A stretch of DNA of 64,000 bases from Proales similis (taxonomy: Eukaryota > Rotifera > Eurotatoria > Ploima > Proalidae). The DNA lies in the NCBI GenBank assembly GCA_019059635.1, contig JAGVRJ010000007.1:1116001-1180000 (forward strand). The letters run 5' to 3'. Position 1 is the first letter of the stretch. The number at the start of each line of letters is the position of its first letter. The translations under genes were made by a program, and so were the position numbers. The notes beneath the pieces are model-generated. The model made no database searches. It was not told the DNA's origin and was given only the letters and a program-made list of their open reading frames with translations. Positions 1-11,754 of the stretch are shown piece by piece.

Positions 1-136
1 GGCGATTATCGTTTACCGTAGCGACTAGGTGACACACGAGGCCACATTGAGCTGCGCAAGTCAATCGAGGACTTGGAATAATGTGACAAGGCTAATCTCC
101 AACATCAACAACGGCTCGATTGACTTGCAAACGTGT

Positions 137-155
137 ACACACACACACACACACC
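137..155. repeat. CA dinucleotide microsatellite
   Basis: Uninterrupted AC/CA run in non-coding sequence. A similar run lies at about 720-736. Confidence 0.9.
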
Positions 156-2989
156 AGCCGATACAAGTGTGGTCGGCTCGGATAGAGCTGAGCAAGATCT
201 GCTCTCTAATTTAAAACATTTGTACAAAAGTAACAAACAGAGCTGAGTTGCGCTCTGCTCAGTGTCTATAGGGCCCATTCTGAGGCTCGAATCACCGTCC
301 TCACGCCGTCCTAAACCTACTGGCCTCTTTGAAAATAATTAATAAATATTTAAATTATGCGTTCAACGAGCAAAACAAGGGCGTAAAATAAAGAAGAAAA
401 ATGCACTTGTTCGAGCGATCGACTCAAAGTAGAAGCGGGCCAGCGAATGAATAAATGTTTGATCGTTTCAATTCGAGCAGATCAAGTGAACGCTCTCGAG
501 TTTCTGCCCTATTCTGCTGCACAACACGTCTCTTAAAATACGAAACAGGCGTGAAGTCGCTTTCGGTTGAGGTCAACTTGGACAACGCCGCTTCGGCCTC
601 CAAGATCTGCTTGACTGCGAATAGAGTCGACTTAATTCGAAGTTAATGAAGCCATTCGCCATCAACATAACCATCAGTCGCACTTGCAGTTGATCAACAA
701 GACAACCTCCTCTCAGCAGACACACACACACACACTACTTACCCAAGCGGACGCGCTCTTCATTTCGGGACGCGGCGAATGAATAGGTCCAATATTGATG
801 CATTTGGTGCGAAATGCGTTCTTTTGCCTCTGAGTCTCCTCAATCCTTGGCCGGCATTCGGAGCCATTTGATTGGGCCGAGTCGATATGCGCGAATTGAA
901 TAAGAGCGACATCTCCAAGTCGAAGTTTAGGCTCTCGACTAGAAGTTGTGGCTGCGCGCACTCGCGCCTTTTATATACGTACAAGAAAGCGGAGATAAGC
1001 TGCAACTTTAATCTAATCTAAATCCTATCCTGTAACAATATCTTGAAAATATGGTTTATCTTAATAAAATTAGGACTTTTTTTTTATTTCCAAATGATTG
1101 TAGGCGAGTTTGATACTCTCCAATTGGCAAGTTTATGATTAATATCAAGCTGCTTGAATATAAAATTCTGTAGTCGCAAGCTATTTTACATATCAGATCA
1201 AAACTGGCGAGCGGCTCTTCAACAAGCCCAATAACAAAAGTCAGATAACGGATACGCAAATCATGACCGATTTGATTACATTCATTCAGACTGTTCTCAG
1301 GGCGGCGGCCAATATTTCACCTCTTGTTCGAGGGACGCTCTACTAACAGAGAAATATGCCAGACAGACATCTGAAGGGTGCCAGAGGGGGAAAAGGTCGG
1401 ATTGCGTCTGTGGTTCAGGATTTCTCATCTCCATTGCGCAGGATCGATTTCTACCATTCAAAGTAACCACTAGACTGTGCCGACTCTGCCGCTCTTTTGA
1501 GGCTGTTTGTTCACATGAACGTGAGCGAGCGGCTTAGTTTAGTCGTTTTGCAATTACACTACGAAATGCGCAAAAAGCCAGGTTGCGTCAGCGGTCGGTA
1601 AGTTTCTTGAGTTCCTCTCGTACTTTGTTCGAAGTAACCACTCAACTAAGCTGGCCCGGATCGTTTATGAATGAAATTTTCATTTTGAATTTGCTCTCTG
1701 CTGCTCTAGTCGTTGCGCAATTACTCAAGGCTCATTATGCTATTTTTGGGCATAGCGGCAAGCATCCACGGCCCGTGGTGAATTAGATGCAAAGCAAAAG
1801 CATATGGTGTTTATTTAAATTCGACGAAAAGAGAGAAATTGAAAAGCAGAAATTCGTCAAATATGCAACGTCCAACTCTCAAGTGGATTCTGCGATCGTT
1901 TGTGTAAAAGCCAAAAACTCGAATCGAGCAACAGATATCTTCTGCCCTAACTGTGGCAATTAGTGGTGGTGAGCTATTGAACAGGTTGTCAGCAACACGA
2001 TTGGTTCGTTTTCGATCACATTGATGAGCATGTGCCTGATGCATGTGTGCATCAGCCTGATGAAGACGATGATGAATCTAGCGTTTAACATTAGATCTTG
2101 AGAAGCGATAAGTTTAAATCGATTCGATTGAGCCGTTTTCGAGCAAGGGGCCGATTCTTGAGCAAGATTATGCCTTCGCTCCAACAGGCAATTTAGGGCC
2201 AACTCCGATGAGATTTGGTTGCCGTTTGGTGGCCAAAGCGTTTCTAATTAGCCAGCTTTGTTTTAATTTTTAATTCAAGCCAGGCCAGGACTGCTCTGAT
2301 TGCTCAATCGATCCTATTCGGCTGGTTTTCGCTCGCTTTATCTAATCTGAAGAATATAATTCGACGATACCTTGACATCGGGAACAGTTTATCTATGAGT
2401 TGAGTAAACAGTCGCCCTACGACATTTTTCCGACCATTTTCCTGCCCCTTTCTTATCTCTCGAATGGCTTTTCGCCTCGCCAAGCGGCCAATTTAGCTGC
2501 TCATGCTTCGCTTCAACTTGTACTTTAACCGTTCTAAACAAATGAACAGACAAGCGGGCAAAGCCCGGGCCGCCGATGCTTCACTTTTGCCCCGTCCATT
2601 GGTCCTATTCAATTTTCTGCCCAACTGAAAATAAAACGAAGCGAATCGGGTCGACTCACACGCACACTGGTACAAACACCAGTGAAGATGCGCGCATGTG
2701 TTCTCGGCCTGTCAAGATAAATTTGTATAAAATAAAGCAAAAAGAACAGGTACATCAATAATTAATGATGCTCAGAGTGATGAATAGACACGGTTCTGGG
2801 ACCTGCTCGAGTCCGCCGGGGACCTGCAGACAAATGATAATGAATGATTGCGAGCTATTGCGGCCACGCTGGATTAGCAGCCAATCTAAACGAGCTTTTA
2901 ATGCTGCTCTCCTAAAGAGCCAGGTAATTAGACTGAGCGTGATTTTCGCCCTCTCGGTCTAACGGGCCATGCATAGACGCTCGGTCGGT

Positions 2990-3005
2990 CGGTCGGTCGG
3001 CTGGT
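2990..3005. repeat. CGGT tetranucleotide repeat
   Basis: Four near-perfect copies of TCGG in tandem, followed by degenerate copies, in non-coding sequence. Confidence 0.8.
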
Positions 3006-4584
3006 CGGTGGGATTTAGGTTCAGGCGAATTAGAGGGCGCTAGACAACCTTGCAGTCGGTCAATTCTGATATCTGACCGATGCGCACGTACATGCGCGGC
3101 GACGATTCATAGTCAAGTTTCAAGATTCCTTTCGCAGATAGACTACCACGATTGGGATTGCTTTGGTGCCGCCTGGTGGTCAAACGATCAATCGCGGTCG
3201 GTAAACTGTTTCTCTTTCGACTTCTTCTTCTCCTACACCTTAAATAATTGCTGTGATTATTTCTTGGGCGATTAGCTCGTCTAATTACGGTATTCTGCGT
3301 TTTTCAAACGAGACTCAGCCAGTCAGCCAACTCTGTGAGACTAGAAAGTGAGCGAACGCGATTGCCGACGAAGCCAACAAATTAGTTTCGAGCAGCAAGA
3401 GAGAGAGAGAGAGAGCGCATTTCCCAATCTTTGGCGTCTCGCTTTCTATCTTCAAAGCGAGCGAAGACGAATAGCTTGCGCAGCACGCGCTTTCACTGCC
3501 GCTGTCTCAGCATTCCTTTTTAATTTCTTCCTACCTGGCGGCTTGCGCTTTCTGTTCTACTCGGATTAAATAATTTTAGAGCAAAACCTGAAGCCATGAG
3601 CAGCTTGTATGCGCGCGTCTAACAGACCAAGAGAGAGAGAGAGAGACCAAGAGAATGAGCTTCTTGATGGCCAAGCCTGCGCCATTGTTATTGAGTGGTA
3701 TTCTCGATTTCAAACCAGAAAACAAACAGAGCAAGTTGAGTATATATGAAGAGAAACGAGCTGAGCAGATGCAGAGCTCTTCTCTCGTCCCGATCCAATA
3801 GCGTACAAGCGTGCACTGACTTGACTCTGCTAGTCGAAACGCGATTGGCTCTCGGGCCCACAGCTCATAGCCAATCATTGCGCTATGGCTTAAACGAGCT
3901 CCTAATAGAAATAGCGGCCTGCCTACGTCAATACAATTCGCTTTGGCTCTCTTTCACTCTTTCTCTTTCGTTTGCTCTTGCCCTAGTCTCTCTCTCTCTC
4001 TCACTTCACATTTAATTCACTCGCGCTCCGGGGCCAACCATGGACGAGATAAAGCGAGAATTCCTTCTTCTATTCTATCTAATTTGAAAAACGAGTACGT
4101 GCCGCCTCTCTGTGTTTGCAGCGGTTTGGCCCTTTTTTTTTTAGTGTGAAATGGTTTCACTTTCGGCTCAGACACTCGAGCAGCATTTCGCTTCAGCACG
4201 AGACCGTTGTTTTTCTAACCTAGTCAGCAGAGAGGCAGCAGTGGGGGTGCAGCCAGCTTTCATTCAACTTTAAAATTCTCTTTTCTAATCGCTGCGGCCA
4301 ACTGCGTCTCACTTTCTTCTGCTCGCCACTCCTTTCCATTTGTTTGAATCGGCCAATGCTCGAAGCACAAAGTTGCACTCGAGTAGAGAGATTGCTCATT
4401 TGTGTAGATGGCCAGGCAATTATTTTACTGCACCCATCGTCAAGGCGAGGAATTCATTTGTCGCCTCTCTGTCTCGTACGTCATTCTTATCAATCAAGAC
4501 GCCTGTGGCACCGTTCGTTTTGAACAACCGAACACTTCTGGCATCTCCTTTCTTTATCGCAACGTTGTCACTTTTCGTTGTCCC

Positions 4585-4587
<3 letters not shown>

Positions 4588-4629
<42 letters not shown>
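4588..4629. repeat. TCA trinucleotide microsatellite
   Basis: About fourteen TCA units in tandem. In two frames the run produces artificial Ser or Ile homopolymers, so the ORFs covering it are not real genes. Confidence 0.9.
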
Positions 4630-4875
4630 GGCAGTAGTAGCAGCACTTTTCGCCTTTTATTTCCTTCTCCATGCCTCTTCTTTTTTTATTAATTTTTGAT
4701 TCACAAGCGCAGAGATAAGGAGCAAAATGGCTGCCTGTCGAAATAGAAGGCAGCTTTAATACCGAACGATTTGCCTCTTTCTTTCTCATGAAATTTGATC
4801 GTTCGTTTTGGTGCGACGCCAATTCATCGCAATTCGCTTTTCTTTGTTAGACTGAGCCAAGCCCGTGGAGCTGTC

Positions 4876-7064
4876 ATGTTATTGAACAATAGCCAACAAT
4901 TGTCCGCATCGCCCAGCACGAGCTTATCAGGTACAAATTGTATGGAGCTGCAGGATCATACAAAAATGCGTCGCACGGGCACAGCCGAATTCGACGAATC
5001 GACAACATTCGCCTCTTCGACCACGTCGTCAAGTGTGTCAAGTTCCGATTTGATGCCCGCTCTGGACACAAACACCAGTGGGAGTACGCCCGAGCGTCAG
5101 ACTAGAACGAGCTGCCACGAGATGTACCAAAGTCAGCTCAAGACTGCGAGCATGAGCTACGAGAACGAGTCTAAAATGACAGGCATTCAGGCGAACTACG
5201 GGCTCAATTCGATCGCCGCTGCTCAGTCCAATATGGGCGTCGAGATGGAGTCGACGAATGCGAATGCCACCGACTGGAATCAGTTCAACTGGGACGGCGC
5301 TTGTCCGAACTATCCAGACGCGTTCGGCGCCGTTCGAGCCCAGAGCGAGCAGGAAAATTTCGCCAACCTTCTCAACCATGACTCGTACAAATCTGTGTTG
5401 AACACGATCTACAAAACGAACGACTCAGACATTCAGGAATCGAGCGACTGGCCGGGTAAGGCAGAGTCGGGCTCGCTAGGCGAGGCGAGCATCAAGCAAT
5501 GTGTGAACTGCGGTCACAAGAAGACCCCGCTGTGGAGAAGGGACAGTCGCGGCTTTTATCTCTGCAACGCGTGCGGCATTTACAATCGAGCAAATCGAAG
5601 CACGACCGTCAATTCGAAAGCGAGCAGCGATAAGGTCGTCCGCAAATCTGTAAGTTTTCTAAATCCGCTCTACCGTTTCCCTCTCTCTCTCATTTTCTGC
5701 TTCATTCTTGGCCAGACCAACCTGAAGAGACTGAACACATGCACAAACTGCCACACGGTCGAGACGACTCTGTGGCGCCGCTGTCCGGACGGCAGTCCAG
5801 TCTGCAACGCTTGCGGCCTCTACTACAAGCTGCACAAAGTGAATCGGCCATTGGCCATGAAGAAAGAAGGAATTCAGACTCGACGTCGAAAGTCGAAAAA
5901 GTCAAAGTCGCCCAAGAAGGGCGAGCCGCTCGACGAGACCAGTAAGTTCAGGCAGTCGAACAGAATATGCCCGAATCGATTCTATTTAACCACTTGAAAT
6001 TTGATTTTTCAGATAAGGACGATTATTCTAAACAAACGTCGCTCAACAGCGGTACGGTCGCATCGAGTAAAAGCGGCAATAAGGCGATCGGCGCCCTTAT
6101 TGACAATTCGAGTCAATTTTTGTTATCGCCAGCACTCAACACGTCAATCAAAGGACTGGCAAATAAAAAGCCAGACTCGTCGAAAGCCAAGCGAGCAAAC
6201 CGCCCGTCCAGTGTCGCTCAGCCGCAGACCGGAAGTTTTGTCAAAGATAAAGATCAAAGTGCTGCTGTGGTCGATAGCAGCAGCAGCATTGCCTCCTACC
6301 AGGCCAGTTCAATGTATCCAGGCACCGCGGCGTACGGCACCACTGCCTCGTTCTATCCGAGCATGAGCGGCGATCGCAGCTACTTTACTAGTCACAACGA
6401 TAACGAGCTCGCCTCTTATCCGCATCAAGCATTCGCCACTCAACAACAGCCCTATTCACATTCGGCTCACTTTCAGCCACATTCGTCGTCTTCTGCTTAT
6501 CCGATGCATTTATACCAGCAGCCAACCCAGCAACAGCAGCAGCCAAACGGCTACTATTACTACCCGACGCCCGACTCTTCGCCTGACGTGCAGCTTCAGC
6601 TCTTGAACGAACAAGCAGTATTGAACGCAGCGCTTCACGGCTCGTCTCTCATTATGCCCAACTATCAAGCCAAATACCAGCTGAACGGGCCACCGAACGC
6701 ATCATCCGGCTCTTCGGCGTCTTCCTCGTCGTCGTCGCCAAACTCATCCAACCAAAACTACAGTCTGCTGATGAACGCACAGCTAAATGCCAGAGCCAGC
6801 GGCAACTACCAAAGCACCTATGCGGCGGCCGATTCTTTCCATCCGACAGAGCATTCTAAATATCTCAAGCCAGGTCAGACGTCCTCGTCGTCTACTTTCG
6901 CCACCACCGAACAGGCGAGCAGAGAAGCGGACAGCAGCAAGCTGCCAGTCAACTGGTACATGTCTGCCGCGTTCGCCGCTGCTGCCGCATCTAAAATGGA
7001 ACTGGCCGAGCAGGGCATGAACGAGTCGTCAGACAACAGTTATGCTTTTCAAAACGTCTATTAG
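4876..7064 (+). CDS. GATA-family transcription factor with two zinc fingers
   Basis: Sequence-specific nuclear transcription factor binding WGATAR sites. Exons 4876-5649, 5716-5941 and 6013-7064 give 683 aa; introns are 66 and 71 nt. Two GATA fingers with C-X2-C-X17-C-X2-C spacing are seen: Cys 209/212/230/233 and Cys 267/270/288/291. A basic tail rich in Arg/Lys follows the second finger, as in the GATA1-6 class of animals. The C-terminal exon is rich in Ser, Gln, Tyr and Pro with Gln and Ser runs, a typical activation region. The start is the first ATG after an in-frame stop at 4789; an upstream coding exon cannot be excluded. The first intron has no stop and a length divisible by three. 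A poly(A) signal lies at 7461-7466. I do not assign it to the GATA1/2/3 or GATA4/5/6 subclass. Confidence 0.93.
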
Positions 7065-9055
7065 TATCGTCGTCTCTTCGTCTCTTCAATGTCCATTAGT
7101 CAGCTCGCTTGCTAAATGTTGTAACTGACAGCGGCAGGTCGATGTGGAGCCATCTACCAATGAGCCGGTCGCTTTAGATCTCTATATTATTATTATTATT
7201 ATTTTTATTATTTAACAATTCGTTTGTCTAATTTAAACGCACAATAGTCTTGTTGTTTTGTTTATGCCGCTTGTCAGCAGCACGGCTACTATTTTCAATT
7301 TTCTTCTTCTCTTGTTCGTGTTTATCTTGCTCATTGTGTTTAAGTATTCTCTGTTGCTCTGAAAAGCATTCATTCGGATTGCTAAAGAAAAGAACGTTTT
7401 AACTCGTTTCTATCTCTCTCTCTCTCTCTCTGTTTCTCTCGCTGTCTCTCTCACTGTTGGAATAAAAAGGCACAACGCTTGGTCATGAATTTCGAGTCAC
7501 TCTTTCCCGGCCAAACATCAAGCATGAGCATCAAGAAGTGACAAGCAAGCATAGAGCGGCATAATTGGCTCGAAATGATCATTCTTATTTGTAGCATTGG
7601 ATCAGACCGGAAGAGCAGCTCTAGTCAAATTGCCGACCAAGAGAAGCATCCGCAGTCGAGCATTTCCGACCGCTCTCTGGCAAATGAATGCCAACGAGCG
7701 CTTGATTTGCAGCTGCTCTTCGCCCGTTTCGCTTTAATTCATTTCGACTCGTTGGCTGCAGATAAAGAAGGCGAATCAACGCAACACTCAGTCGATTGTT
7801 TTTCCTCTCCTAATTGGCATCCAAGTTTAGTAAGGCAAGCGATTCATGTCATTAGTCTGTTCCTCTCCAGCCCTCTTTCTCTCTCTCTCTCTCTCTTGCT
7901 TCTTTATTTGGCGGCTCTTCGGCTTAGTCTGTTCAATGATTTCCAAAACAGGCAGCGTTGCTCTTATCGCTCAATTTGCCTCTTTATCTTTTTATTTTTA
8001 CTTTCGATCATCACTTTTTACATTTGCTTATAATTTTCTCCTCCGATTCTGGTCTATTTTCGTTTCTTCATCCTTATCAGCGATTAAAAGCGGCGTGAAA
8101 GAATGCTCGCTGCTCTCTCTCTCCGCTACAATTTCAGGCAACCAGAGAGAATATTGGGCGCTATACGCCTGTGGCAGTCGGTTGTCGAGAGATACAGTCG
8201 AACGCGATAAGCGCGCCCAGTCGATCGGCATGGACACTTTGAGTAAATATTTTCGCTGCCGCCGGTGGTCTGACGCTGTCCGACAGCGGCGACTTAAAGC
8301 TGCCTAATTGCTTTATCTTTCTCTCCAGTTCTCTAATTTTTTTTTCGTTCTAATTGGCCACTGGTGCCGTCGATTGCTTCCACTCTTCATTTAAATAAGA
8401 ATCGATGCGTTTAATTGAAATTGACTGATCACTGCCGCGGGTCTTGTTCCCGATCCGCTCCTGTCCGACAATTCTCTCGTTGTCGCCCTGCTCGTGGCCC
8501 CTGTTTCGTAATATTAGCCCCAACAGGCCAGTTCGTCGACCCCATCCGGCTTGGTCTGCTCTTGACTCGTTGCGATTTGATGCGCATTTGTGTGCCCACT
8601 CGTGCTCATATGAAATGAATGAATAAAACTTTTATGCCATTTAGCCATGATGGCTCAATAGTGCTTGATGTAGAGGTGGTAAATGGCACAGCTCAAGCCT
8701 AAACGAAATAAATGCCAGGTGAAATTGCGAGGAATTAATTCGAAAATGAGCCGAACGCATATGAACTGATAAGCGGCCATGTCGACAAGAGATTTTCATT
8801 TCTCTCAAGCCGATTAGCGCATTGAGATGAGTAACACGCCTGCCAGATTCTTAATTACGCGCATGATATGATGATGAAAGGGGGATAAATTCCTGCAGAG
8901 GCGAACTTGGCACTGTCAACGCTGGGCCGGGTATAAATTATGCACGACGGAACGTGCGCCTACATGCATTCACGTCAATGCAGAAATCACTTTGAAATGA
9001 CACATTCGAAGCAAGTTTAGATAAGAGCACCGTTTCTGCATTCATCCAGTCTGCG
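7065..9055. other. GATA 3' UTR and intergenic region
   Basis: Contains the GATA 3' UTR with an ATT run (about 7187-7203), CT runs (about 7413-7450 and 7876-7893) and an AATAAA at 7461-7466. The rest to the RNF19 promoter shows no convincing gene; ORFs at 7575-8307 are low-complexity Leu/Ser translations of CT-rich DNA. Confidence 0.6.
8932..8939 (+). promoter_or_regulatory. Candidate TATA box of the RNF19-like gene
   Basis: TATAAATT after a GC-rich flank, about 120 nt before the ATG at 9056. It would place transcription start near 8962 with a 5' UTR of roughly 95 nt. Assigned by motif and spacing only. Confidence 0.5.
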
Positions 9056-10849
9056 ATGAACTCAGTCGAAAGGATAGAAGAAGCGGCTCCAAACATCGAC
9101 AAGATCTCTCCGGTCAGCGTGCCGAGTAGGACGAGGAACAGCAGCAGCAGTATGTCGACAGGCAAGCGCAAAGACTCGTCCGCCACGACCAACTCCGCAC
9201 GGCCAAGTTTCCTCCATCGACGAGTACGAAACGTGTTCGAACTGTTTCAAACTCGCAAAAGAGCGAAGAAAAGTGAAAAAAAGTCAAAACGCAACGAGTC
9301 GAGCGAGCCCAAGCCGCAGGCCAGTCCCGTACCGCCCGTCGATTCCAATCTATGCCCTCTATGCTACGCCGAGTTCGACCCGTCCGCCGTGTGCCTCAAC
9401 AACCACGACGAGCTCGACCATAAAAAACAAGAGAATTTCCTTTACCATTTAGAAACGTGCGAGCATTCGTTTTGCATTGAATGCTTGCGGCAGTATCTAA
9501 AGTACCAAATTACCGAGTCACGTATATCGCTGTCGTGTGCACAGTGCTCAGAAAAAATGCATCCGAAGGACATTTATCGCATTTTAAAAGGCCAAGAGGA
9601 CGTGATTGCCAAATACGAAGAGTTCATGGTCAGACGAGTGCTGGCCACCATTCCGGATGTGCGATGGTGTCCGGCGCCCGACTGCTCGTTTGCAGTGATC
9701 GCGTCCGGCTGCGCCAACTGTCCTCAGCTGTTTTGTGAAAAGCCCAATTGCAACACGTCATTCTGCTATCACTGCAAACAGTTCTGGCATCCGAACGTGA
9801 CGTGCGAGGATGCGGCCGGCCTAACAAACAACAAGATTATGCGCTCGATAATCGGCCGCTCGTTCTCATTGATCAGCAACGCGTCGTCGCTAAATTTGAC
9901 CAAGTCGGAGTTGAGCAAGGAAGAAATTAAAAAGTGTCCGCGGTGTCAAGCGCCCATTGTGAAAATGAACGACGGCTCATGCAACCACATCACATGCTCG
10001 GTGTGCTCGTGCGAGTTCTGCTGGCTCTGCATGAAGGAGATCAGTGACCTGCATTACCTGAGTCCGAGCGGCTGCACGTTCTGGGGCAAGAAGCCGTGGA
10101 GCAGAAAGAAGAAAATTTTCTGGCAAGTCGGCACGCTGATCGGAGCGCCGGTCGGCATTGCGCTCATAGCCGGAGTGTCCATACCCGCAATTCTCATTGG
10201 CCTGCCTATCTGGGCCGGACGCAAGGCCTTCACCCGTTACAAGTCAGCCGGCCGACTCAAGCGCAACGTGTTTGTGCTCAGCTCGGTGGTCGGCGCTGTT
10301 GTCATTTCGCCTCTGGTGGCTACCCTCGCCATCACAATCGGAGTGCCGGTTCTCTTTTTTTACGTCTACGGGGTTGTTCCGATCTCGTTGTGCCGCAACG
10401 GGGGCTGTGCATTGGGCACGAAAAGGCGACGTCAATCGGGCGTTACAGATCCGGTCGACGAAAAGCCATCCCAGGCGCCCGCAACAGTGAGCATTCCTAT
10501 ATCGGCCGTAGAGCCCAAGCCGCTCAGCGCAATTGTGGTCTCCTCGAGTAATGCGTCCAGCCAAGTGGTCACACCGGTCATGGTGACGATCACGATGGCG
10601 AACAAAGAGAAAAGGAAGCCGGACTTGAAGATGAACGAGAGAGAGCGTCAAAATTCAAACAGCTTGTGCGGAAGCGTTGAGCAAAACCAGTCGGCTACAC
10701 AACAGAAACAGAGCGACTTGAAGCAGGGAACAGTGGCCGGCGATATCGCAGCCTCTTCACATGGCCTCAATCTATACTCAACAAACAAGCAGCGTTCTAA
10801 TTCAAGCAAATGCCCACCGAATGAAATGCCCACCGCCAGTTGTAAATAG
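9056..10849 (+). CDS. RNF19: RNF19 (Dorfin)-type RBR E3 ubiquitin ligase, intronless
   Basis: Membrane-anchored RING-between-RING ubiquitin ligase; the family passes ubiquitin through a RING2 cysteine. The 597-aa single-exon ORF shows RING1 from Cys100 to about 164, an IBR at about 205-250 and RING2 from Cys294 to about 315. Cys309, in the GSCNHITC motif, is the likely catalytic residue. Two hydrophobic segments (about 361-385 and 412-438) follow, and the stretches CTFWGKKPWSRKKK and YGVVPISLCR are diagnostic of RNF19A/B. The tail is polar and poorly conserved. RING1 carries a 15-20 residue insertion. The ATG fits the candidate TATA box at 8932. AATAAA lies at 10871-10876. Being intronless in an intron-rich neighbourhood suggests intron loss or retroposition. 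Confidence 0.93.
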   Translation: MNSVERIEEAAPNIDKISPVSVPSRTRNSSSSMSTGKRKDSSATTNSARPSFLHRRVRNVFELFQTRKRAKKSEKKSKRNESSEPKPQASPVPPVDSNLCPLCYAEFDPSAVCLNNHDELDHKKQENFLYHLETCEHSFCIECLRQYLKYQITESRISLSCAQCSEKMHPKDIYRILKGQEDVIAKYEEFMVRRVLATIPDVRWCPAPDCSFAVIASGCANCPQLFCEKPNCNTSFCYHCKQFWHPNVTCEDAAGLTNNKIMRSIIGRSFSLISNASSLNLTKSELSKEEIKKCPRCQAPIVKMNDGSCNHITCSVCSCEFCWLCMKEISDLHYLSPSGCTFWGKKPWSRKKKIFWQVGTLIGAPVGIALIAGVSIPAILIGLPIWAGRKAFTRYKSAGRLKRNVFVLSSVVGAVVISPLVATLAITIGVPVLFFYVYGVVPISLCRNGGCALGTKRRRQSGVTDPVDEKPSQAPATVSIPISAVEPKPLSAIVVSSSNASSQVVTPVMVTITMANKEKRKPDLKMNERERQNSNSLCGSVEQNQSATQQKQSDLKQGTVAGDIAASSHGLNLYSTNKQRSNSSKCPPNEMPTASCK

Positions 10850-11754
10850 TTTGGCTCTCTTTTGCATCAAAATAAAATATTATATTTATGACCATCGCCG
10901 CACTCGCTCGTTCGATTGCAGATGGATTTTATTCTTGTTGGCATATTATTTCTTCTATTCAGCAAAGTTGAATCTAACAGTTTGGAGCAGAAAATCGAGA
11001 AAATTTCTTTTTACGAAAACGAATAAAAGTCTCTCTATATGTTTTTAATTCGATTTTTAACGCCCTCTGCCTTCACTCACTGTGGAATTAGAGCATTCTT
11101 GTTCAAATCGACTCCCACTCTGGCTCGAAACAATCAACGACAAGAAGAGAAAGCGCAAGCGTGTATGTGCAGCGCAGCTCACGCAACTGCAATTAGACTG
11201 CATTGGCAATAAAATGGAAAAATCGATCAGAAATCGAGCCTTTAAATTGCTAATTGGGCATTGTTTTTAAAGAAGCCAGAATGAACATCAACAAGAGCAT
11301 ATTTGCAGTGCGCACTGAGCCAATTTCCGCCCTAGGCAACAGGGACTCTGCTGGCGTGCCTACGCCGCAGGTTGGGTTGTTATGCAAATCAAGTAAACAT
11401 CGAGTGGGGATTTTTGATGCTTCAAGAAGTGTTTTCATGGCGACGCGTGTGCGATTCCTGACATTTGAACGCGTTCTGGCGGCGAACGGGGGCTTACGTA
11501 AAATTATGCCGCTTACTTCTGGTTGATTGGTTGCCTGCTCGGTTGGTACTAGAGATGAAATAGAATTTTCCTTTTGTTCCAGAACAGCTTCTGTTCAAAT
11601 TTATAGACAAGCTGGCCCAACTGACGCTACAGTTGCACCAATTTATGTTCCACTGATTAGAAAGACCTATTTAAGTGAGCCGGTTCTGAAAAAAAGCTGA
11701 AATTTAATTTTCAGAACGAATTGAAATAAATTCTTAAGCGCAGAAAAGAAGAAA
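10850..11754. other. Intergenic region before arginine kinase 1
   Basis: Holds the RNF19 poly(A) signal at 10871 and the presumed arginine kinase 1 promoter. ORFs here (for example about 11254-11526) have no recognisable domain and I do not call them. Confidence 0.6.
11668..11675 (+). promoter_or_regulatory. Possible TATA-like element of arginine kinase 1
   Basis: TATTTAAG about 87 nt before the ATG at 11755. The match is imperfect and the spacing only plausible. Confidence 0.3.

Larger units (their letters stand above)
1..4875. other. Non-coding region upstream of the GATA factor gene
   Basis: No convincing gene is visible on either strand. ORFs here are short, overlap low-complexity sequence and lack recognisable domains. 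The stretch holds CA dinucleotide runs (about 137-155 and 720-736), a CGGT tetranucleotide run (2990-3005), GA runs (about 3398-3415 and 3630-3646) and a TCA trinucleotide run (about 4588-4629). Several AGATAA/TTATCT words are scattered through it. It probably contains the promoter, 5' UTR exons and enhancers of the GATA gene; that is inference from position only. Confidence 0.6.

Noticed and set aside
4340-4699. 119-aa and 94-aa ORFs with long Ser or Ile runs
   Set aside because: The runs come from a TCA microsatellite read in different frames; there is no domain.
7575-8307. Two overlapping ORFs of about 150 aa after the GATA gene
   Set aside because: Low-complexity Leu/Ser/Phe translations of CT-rich DNA with no splice structure or domain.
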